Origin: Paraspadella gotoi
Taxonomy: Eukaryota; Chaetognatha
Reading direction: 5' to 3'
Length of the DNA: 64,000 nt
Assembly: GCA_051294375.1 (NCBI GenBank)
Contig: CM119264.1
Location: forward strand, 27,353,340 to 27,417,339
Shown here: positions 56,755-64,000 of the stretch, piece after piece
Layout of the letters: each line of letters begins with the position of its first letter
Numbering within the stretch: the stretch's first letter is position 1
Program-made: the position numbers and the translations under genes
Notes under the pieces: model-generated
What the model was told of the DNA's origin: nothing
What the model saw: the letters and a program-made list of their open reading frames with translations, nothing else
The model's database searches: none

Positions 56755-58175
56755 TTTGGCTCCAGTCGGAGTAAGGTCGGGTGAGTTTAGAGTCAGGTGG
56801 AGTCCGAACAAATCGGGTAAGTTTAGTATGAATGTATTGAATACGTTTCACTTTTACTTTTTCTGGTTGAATAAAATTATAATTAAAGTTTTTTTTCCAA
56901 TTTACGATGAATCATTAACAAAATTAATCTTTATTAGTTTGAGGTAATAGTTAAGGAATAACGACTATTATTTCACAATAAAATAAACGCGATAGTGATT
57001 CTTCTCAGGGATCGCCGCTGTCATTATTCTCCTTTGACGGCTTTTCATTTGTTAAATAAAGTAATAGCTTTCTTCTTTAAAATTATAAAACTTATGTTAC
57101 GTTTCTTGACGTTAATTATATATCATCGAAATAAAGATGGAAGGCCTTTTTTTGTTCGGAATGAAAATGCTCGATTTCTGATTGGTTGTTTTGTTCACAG
57201 AAGCGGTTTCTGATTGGTTGAACGAACTGTGGAAAAAGGTAAGTCCCTCCCAGGTAGGGGCACGAAAAACAGGTTTTTGATTTTAACCGTTGATCTTTTG
57301 TTGATAAAGAATGAATGAGTTGGCTGCAACTCCCCTCTCCGAAAAAAAAACAAAAAACAAAACAAAACAAAAAAACAAAATGGTATCGAAGAAAGAACAA
57401 GACGAATGGTCCTCATTTACGTATTTATTAATATTGTTTTAATATCAATCTTTGATTCTTTATGCATGTTGATCTGGGTTATTAAAACCCTTTTTGATCA
57501 ATCTCACTGTTTGTTTGAGACATCATTTAACTAACTTTTATTGTAGCCATGAACGTGGTTAATAATTATTCAACTGTAAATATAAAAGGGAAGATGTTTT
57601 ACAAATGAGAATAATAGTAAAGATCTAAGTATCGTCTGGTTATGTTTTCGTTAGGTTTTAATACCCGATTAGAAATATAATTAATTGAGTAATGATGGGA
57701 AAACTAAAAGCTCAAGAAAGCTGATTTCGTTTAATTAACATATTGATTCGTCGTTCTCTTCGAGTCTAAAAGAAATGAATTAATATAAATAAACATTAAT
57801 TTTTGAGACGAGAAGACAATTTAATCTCCTGTGATTCTGATTGGTCGGATTCACGGGTCACGTGACCGAAACCGAGGGCGAATCGAACCTTGTTTCATGT
57901 CAGATGAATCATCGCCAACTCGTTCTGAAAGAACTTTTCGAACTAAAACTTGTTGAAGAAAAAAGAAAAAACAAATTTCAAGTCGATTTGTTTAGAAGAA
58001 AAACTGACTGTTTCGAATCGTTTAGTTTTCCCATAAATTTCATGCCGATTTAAATTATTATTCTTCATAATATAATATGTTTGTAATGTATTTTAAAAGA
58101 ATTAAAAGGAAATCCTTCTTTTCGCTTTCACACTTTTACAGATTGCAACTATAATCCGGAAAGAATCAATCAAAA
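56755..58175. other. Divergent spacer, claudin-like and P450 genes
   Basis: AT-rich; both promoters should lie here. The short open frame at 57841-58053 and the one around 57116-57416 show no family signal. No gene recognised. Confidence 0.55.
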
Positions 58176-61100
58176 ATGTCGCTCATTTGTCGACCACTAC
58201 AACGACTGCTCCTCTCTTTCTCCCCCTTCCCTTCCCCACTTCCCTGCTCCTCTTCCCCACTCCCCTGCTCCTCTTTAACGGCAAGTCGCTCCACCACTGA
58301 CGCCGCTTTGAGCTCCACCTCCGCCGAGATAGAACCCGCTTACGGATTCGACTCCGCTGAATTCTCGACGGCCAAACCTTTCACTTGTATTCCGGGTCCG
58401 AGGTCCGTTCCATTCTTCGGTTCCACATTCGCGTATCGACCCTTCGGAGATCTTGACCCTTTCGACGCAATGGCGAGGTTTGATAAAAAGTTAATTTTGT
58501 CCATAATTATTTAATAAGGAAGCTGCATTGTCTTCTTATTTTTGACGGCCTGTGATAGTTTTTAAGTCCCTAGTCCCTAGTACTAACCTTGCGAGTTTTT
58601 GAGGGAGAATATTCAAAATAGTACTTTGTTTCTTTATTAATATTTTTAACAATTCATATTGTGTTTTGTTTTTCTTTTCGTTGCCTTTCAAGTTTAGTTT
58701 TTATTGTTTACAAACAAAGATTCTTTTAATTAAAAACAGTAAAGTTTATGAATACTTGCAACCTTATATTCGAAACAGGTCCGATATTTGAAATAAAGAA
58801 TAGTTGTTTGTAAACAATAAAAACTTAGTTTTCTATACATTTGATATTCATTCACTTGCGCGAAAGCATCAGATTGGGAATTGTAGTGATGATAAAATTG
58901 TAACTATAGTATAGAAAATAAGCGATAATAGTGGGCGAAATATTTCAGAGGAACCGCGTTTGAGAATCGATACGGAAAGATAATCCGCACCCACGTTCCT
59001 TGGATCGGGATGAAGAACATCGTGACTCTGTTGGACCCGGCCGATTGCGAGATCGTCTACAGGAACGAAGGTTACGTTGTCTTGGCTTTTTTTTTAGCTA
59101 ATCAATAACAGTAGCATAACTTTGCGTTTGATAGATTGGACTCTGCTGAATGTTTTTTTCATGTTTAGAAAACGAAACTGCAAGGAAAGTAATGTATTAA
59201 TAACGTCCCAAGAACGTCCCTCGAATTACGACAATATGCAAATAAGATTTAACAGTAACTCTATAATCCCCTTAGGCAAAATCCCCTATCGCCCTCCTTA
59301 CTCTGTCCTCAAGATCTACCGCGAAGAGAAGAAGCAAAGTCTCGGTCTCTTTCTCTCCAACGATTCCCATTGGTGGCGCCTCCGTCAACCGCTCAACAAG
59401 ACGATGATGCGCGCCAACGCCGCTTATCCTTATTTGGAGATTCAGTCGCCGGTTGGGGACGAGTTGGTGGAGAAAATAGGGAGGGAGGCGGAAAAGTGGA
59501 ACGGTCGATATCCGGAGGTCATGGAGGTACAAGAAGCGTGGCGCAGGTTTGATTGATTGATTTATTTATTGGTTGATTCGAATTAATTTGTTTTATCGAT
59601 TGAAGGATCAATAGAATGTCTGATTTAAATTGGTTAATCTTTCGATGTTTAGTTATTCATGTTGATGCGTTTGTAATAAAATAATTTCTAAGAATAGAAT
59701 TAAAAATGAATTTGAATTTTCGAGCAGAATGATGAACCTATTGCTTATATAAGAGGGTATATTCTCCTAAGATAATAGACTCATTTAGATTTAATACTGT
59801 AATATGTAAATGAGATTGAGAAATTAAATCTCATTTAAGATCATATTAAATAATCATCTTTGACACTTACAAGTGACAACAACAGGTAATGAATCGTTGG
59901 GCCTTGGAGTCCGTTTGCGCTGTGGTCTTTGATCGTCGTCTCGGTTGCATGGACCCCAATTTGCCCAAAGATGCCTGGCAACAAAAGTTCATAGACACCG
60001 TTCTCGGTGCGACCCAAAACGTTACCAGCCTCTCGCTTGATCCAACGGTCAGAATGGCCAAGAGTTTGGGATACAAAACTAAGAGATGGAAGCTCATGGA
60101 AGAACAGATGAGGTTAGTTTTGTGACATTAGTCAGTTGTCATACTTTTTTTCTGCGTTTAACTATATAATCATATAATCTATTAATTAATTGTATAAAAG
60201 TAAAAAAAATGATTTTTATTTATTTTTTTTTTGTTTATGAAAATTTGCAATTTACTTGTTTTACTATTTTATATTTTTATATTTTATGGAGGATTTAGTA
60301 TTTAATCTATATTATTTAATCAAATATATATTACTTTCTTTCTTAAAAATGTTTTATTTATCTAATAATTATATTTTTCACAGTTACATCGATTCTGCGA
60401 CCATCGACCTGATTCAGGAGACAAAGACTCGACTTGAAGCAAATCCGGACGCGGAGGGCAACAGCAAACGCTTTCTGCCCCAACTTCTCGCCGTAGAAGG
60501 CTTCAGTACGGAAGTATGTGAAATTGTCAATAGCTGTTTATTATCAAAGGGAAATGATTTATCATGTACCAATTCCTCATTTCCGTTTTAGGATAAGATT
60601 TCTGTCATTTTTGATATTATTATGGCTTCCATTGCCACAACTACATATTCCTTGTCCAGACTGCTCTTTTTGCTGGCCAAACATCCGGACAAGCAGGTGG
60701 GTGAAGCGTGATTATTTTTGCGGCGATTTAAATATCACATTTAAGAAAGAATGAGAATTTAAAATTAGAAATTCTATTTAGAATATATATACATTTTTCA
60801 AATTTTACTCCCTTCGCCAGGAAAAACTTTTAATTGAACTCAACGCAGAAGTTGGTTCTCCTGGTTCGCCAATCACTCCAACTACTCTGTCCAAACTTGA
60901 TTACTTGAAAGTAACCAATGGGGCAACGATGCTGCTATTAAATCTATTATCATAAAACAAGTTTTAAAACTGTACTTGGCTCAATGCTAAGCTTACTGAG
61001 GATACTGATTATTACGGTTTGGGATGAGGTCCCGAGATGGATGAGAGAAGATAAATAAAAAATGATTTAAAAAAAAAGTAAATAAATAATAAATAAATAG

Positions 61101-61446
61101 TAAATAATAAATAAATAAATAAATATATAAATAATAAATAAATAATAAATATATACAAAATAAATAAATAGTAAATAAATAGTAAATAAATAATGATTAA
61201 ATAATAAACAGATAAATAAGTAAATTAAAAAAAAAAAAAATAAAAGAAATTACCAAATGTCAGGCTTGCATCAGAGAATCGCAGCGGATGATGCCGATCG
61301 TTCCTCAAAACGTTCGACTTCTCCCGATCGACGTCGTCATCAAAGGATATCGAATCCCAAAGGGAACACAGATCTTGGTTGAGCACGAGTACATCTCAAA
61401 GTCGCCGGAGAACTTTGAAGACCCGTTGCGGTTAGGGAGGTCGTGG

Positions 61447-61503
<57 letters not shown>

Positions 61504-61553
61504 AGCGCTCCATCTCTCGCTTCCAGATTCATCCCGAGCGATGGTTGACACAA

Positions 61554-61612
<59 letters not shown>

Positions 61613-62163
61613 TCAAGATTGAGCACTCCATCTCTCGCTTCCAGATTCATCCCCGAGCGATGGCTGAGGACACAAGGAAAGAGAGAAACGAGATTCAATC
61701 CTTTTATGGTTTTGCCTTTTGGATTCGGACCCCGGATGTGTATTGGAAGAAGATTCGCAGAACAGGAGCTTTATATTGGAATCATTAAGGTAAGACGCTT
61801 GGGTTTAAACTTTAAATCGAAAAAACAACAATATTTATAAACTAAATTTGGTCAGTGAATGTTAAAAAATAATTTATTACTTATACATTCATTAGTTATT
61901 CAATTAATTTATTTACGCACTGATAAATTTGCTAATTTGTTTATTCATTCACGTGTTTATTCTTTTATTTATTAATTCTTTCATATATTTCATCCTTTTT
62001 CTCATTCATTCACTCATTCATTCATTCATCTTATGATTTCCAGATGGTTCACAGCTTTAAAATCGGTTATGAAGGAAACAAACTGCCTCTAGTCACTCCC
62101 GGCCTCGATCGACTTCCAATCAAGCTGGATTTCGTCTTTGAAAAAAGACAAGTGAACAATTGA
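58176..62163 (+). CDS. Mitochondrial-clan cytochrome P450
   Basis: Haem monooxygenase of the animal mitochondrial clan (CYP11/24/27-like), which takes electrons from adrenodoxin. Exons: 58176-58477, 58949-59070, 59276-59526, 59886-60112, 60384-60513, 60592-60696, 60821-60910, 61264-61430, 61645-61789, 62044-62163; phases agree, 552 residues. The ATG starts a Ser/Leu/Arg presequence, followed by the PGPR hinge (IPGPRSVPFFG). Landmarks: EGKIPYRPP, C-helix W174-W-R-L-R178, E414-S-Q-R417 in the K helix, PERW (468-471), and the haem loop FGFGPRMCIGRR with ligand C497 and the Arg pair typical of the mitochondrial clan. The I helix reads ASIATT (356-361), lacking the usual Asp/Glu before Thr. Intron 8 has a duplicated acceptor and exon start. 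The natural substrate cannot be inferred. Poly(A) signal at 62324-62329. Confidence 0.95.
61076..61250. repeat. AATAAATA-type A/T repeat
   Basis: Interleaved AAAT and AAATAAT units in P450 intron 7, directly before exon 8. Confidence 0.9.
61451..61500 (+). repeat. (GA)n microsatellite, copy 1
   Basis: About 25 GA units in P450 intron 8, part of a duplicated block. Confidence 0.97.
61527..61560 (+). pseudogene. Decoy duplicate of P450 exon 9 start
   Basis: TCTCGCTTCCAG|ATTCATCCCGAGCG copies the acceptor and first bases of exon 9 (61645). It lacks one C of the CCCC run, so the frame hits TGA after a few codons. A GA tract follows instead of the rest of the exon. Confidence 0.85.
61558..61611 (+). 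repeat. (GA)n microsatellite, copy 2
   Basis: About 27 GA units, 33 bases before the functional exon 9 acceptor. It replaces the pyrimidine tract one would expect there. Confidence 0.97.
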
Positions 62164-62323
62164 TTAATATTAATGTTAAACGTTACTTATATCTATCTTA
62201 ATCTAATCTATCTCGTAACAATCGGTCAAATGACCAACTATTAAAAATTTGAACTAAGAGGTTCCTAACTTCGAATTTTATTGCATCTCTTTGTAAATAC
62301 GTAAAAGCATTTCTAGCATTCAA

Positions 62324-62329
62324 AATAAA
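62324..62329 (+). terminator. P450 poly(A) signal (AATAAA)
   Basis: AATAAA 161 bases after the P450 stop. Assignment by position. Confidence 0.5.
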
Positions 62330-62590
62330 TCATCTTGTGGAAACATATTTTTGCCTATGAACTCAGGTAGCAAAGGCGATTGTAAAACCACACTCTTTTT
62401 AACTCCATGGTGTTAAAATATGGTAATTTTACAATTCAGCTTTAGGTATATTGTTTTCTAACCGTTATTAAATGGTGCCTAATAAATAAATAAATAAACA
62501 AAAAAATTTCGTATACACTCAAGTCAGATTATTTAGGCCATCAATGTTATTAAAATATGATAAAAAAATCACAATCATATGTCCCCGTTT

Positions 62591-62666
62591 ATGAAATTGG
62601 TACAACCAATATAAAAATTATCCATTCATTTAATAAATAAGCTATCTTGCCCCTGACTTTGGACAG
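62591..62666 (+). repeat. Dispersed repeat, copy 2
   Basis: Same about 75-bp sequence as at 13307-13382, with few mismatches. Confidence 0.85.
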
Positions 62667-62865
62667 GCTTTGGTGGTTTAAGGCCTCCATCACTCTTACA
62701 AGATAATGACATAGCAGGTCCCTGCAAGCTTTCAATCAAGACTCTCTCACAGTCTTATTTAATAGTTGATTTGGATAGAAAAATTTTAAAAAAATATTTA
62801 TTTAGCCGTTAAAAGCCAAAGTGAAATCCAGAAAGGCTGGCGAGAAAATGCTTCTGCTTCTCAAC

Positions 62866-62912
62866 GACGTCGTCGTCGTCGTCGTCGTCGTCGTCATCGT
62901 CATCGTCGTCGT
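62866..62912. repeat. (GTC)n trinucleotide tract
   Basis: CGTCGTCGT repeat with some CAT variants, about 15 units. Noncoding by position. Confidence 0.95.
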
Positions 62913-63026
62913 TTTTAAGATCCCAAAGCGGTCATGATGATCAGATCAAGAGAGACAATCTCATGAAGAAGAATCCATGTTTAACTGTTTATACATCTTC
63001 TACAAATCGATGTACATACGTCCGTT

Positions 63027-64000
63027 TCAAAAGAACTGAACCGTTGGGATTTTAGTTCTGATTCTCGGAACCAAATAAGCGTCGAATTTTGCCACTAAAT
63101 CTCGGGCGATTTCTTCGCGTCGCCAGCGAAGGAGTTTAATCTGAAAAAGAAAGAAAGTATGTTTTAATCAATGTACAAATTAGGTTAATGTATTCCATGC
63201 TGTCGTCAGTTGGTAATTTAACTAAAACCGCCACGAGTTTCATTGTTTTAAATTCGTTCTGACATTTAAATATCTAGTCAACTAAAAACGAAATGACAAA
63301 ACCCAAGAAGAAAAAAAAAATCAAGAAAATAACAACAACAACAAATGCAAAAATAAAAAAAACTACAACAACAACAACAACAATGACCCACCTCCAACGG
63401 TTCGACGCTGCTTCCGGCTCCGACGACCTTCGACGCGAAGTCGGTCAAACCCGTCGTCAAGGACGCCTCCTCGTACAAGAGGCTTCGGAGAGGGCGCTCG
63501 AGGGTAGGAAGGGTAAGTTCGGCGGCGGAGGTGAGGACGGCCGAGTTGGAGGTGGGAACGGAACTGGAGAACGTGGGTAGGTAGGTGATTACTTAATATG
63601 ATCTTAAATGAGATTGAATGTGTTGAATATACCCTCCTATAGGTAAGTTAGCGAAATTATATTTTTACCATCTGAAATAGCTCACGAATGGCTAAATTAA
63701 TTCATCGATAAATGCAAAACAGATCCGCAATAATCTTTTAATTTTTTTTATTCAATCATTTTTCTCTGTGCCATAGTCCCGACGAATATTCTAAACAATA
63801 CATTGTATTATAAATACCATAAAGTATTGATCATCCTTGATTAATTTTTCATTTCATTTCATTTCATTTTTAATTTCATTTTTTCAATTTAGCAGAATTT
63901 CCCCCGAAACCTTGCTTAAATGAAATTTTCTAGTTCTTTCTTTCTTCTCCGATGCCATTTTGTTTTTTACCTCAAAGCCACGAATGTTTGTCCGATGATG
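63027..64000 (-). CDS. 3' end of unrecognised gene, partial
   Basis: Family not recognised. Exons in coding order: 64000-63971 (continues off the right edge), 63563-63392, 63140-63027; phases agree. The encoded C-terminus of about 105 residues is alpha-helical in character: IIGQTFVAL, then a Ser-rich linker, ELTLPTLERALRSLLYEE, TTGLTDFASKVVGAG, then an Arg-rich helix (KLLRWRREEIARDL) and a final PRIRTKIPTVQFF before TGA. No membrane segment is present. The frame of the edge exon was chosen because it joins (AG|T, Ser) without a stop. Two of the three donors are consensus-like. Confidence 0.55.

Larger units (their letters stand above)
62164..63026. other. Tail-to-tail spacer, P450 and right-edge gene
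   Basis: AT-rich. Holds copy 2 of the dispersed repeat and a GTC/GAC trinucleotide tract (62866-62912). No gene seen. Confidence 0.6.

Noticed and set aside
57841-58053. 70-residue open frame upstream of the P450
   Set aside because: No family signal, and no splice or start context linking it to the P450. Probably chance in a spacer.
59527-59547. Longer P450 exon 3, including VQEAWRR
   Set aside because: Joining from the later donor gives an immediate TAA. The donor at 59527 joins in phase to the conserved RWALESVCAVV.

Overview
The window is nuclear DNA of an invertebrate animal. Genes are split into many short exons with GT-AG introns. Coding exons are GC-richer than the AT-rich introns and spacers, and CT/GA microsatellites are very common. 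The gene set is metazoan: an Ig-domain receptor, a claudin-superfamily tetraspan, a mitochondrial-clan P450, a hedgehog-acyltransferase-like MBOAT enzyme, a tektin and the mitochondrial calcium uniporter. I cannot name the species. An early-branching animal such as a sponge is possible but unproven. A run of 25 N (11064-11088) marks an assembly gap.

Layout: tektin, minus (exons 75-4990, 3' end off the left edge); a repeat-rich spacer holding a 1.55-kb-armed inverted repeat around the gap (9514-12784); a tentative small plus-strand gene near 13.9-14.8 kb beside an RFX X-box-like site; MCU, plus (15613-26234); a spacer with a tRNA-derived SINE; a three-Ig receptor, minus (29033 to about 32.2 kb); a long spacer with a CCAAT cluster and minisatellites; a novel cysteine-rich, probably GPI-anchored secreted protein, plus (37750-42858); an HHAT-like acyltransferase, minus (43040-46523); an EF-hand protein, plus (49728-54599); a claudin-like tetraspan, minus (55196-56754); a mitochondrial P450, plus (58176-62163); and the 3' end of an unrecognised gene, minus (63027 to beyond 64000).

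The nine supported genes alternate strand one by one, so neighbours are either head-to-head or tail-to-tail. They do not look like one pathway: tektin is ciliary, MCU and the P450 are mitochondrial, HHAT-like is in the secretory pathway, and the Ig receptor, claudin-like and cysteine-rich proteins are at the cell surface. I rebuilt exon structures by hand from splice sites, reading-frame phase and family similarity. In nearly all introns the phases on both sides agree. The exceptions are stated: a probable frameshift in the Ig receptor, a proposed 10-nt microexon in the EF-hand gene, and unresolved 5' ends of the Ig and HHAT-like genes.
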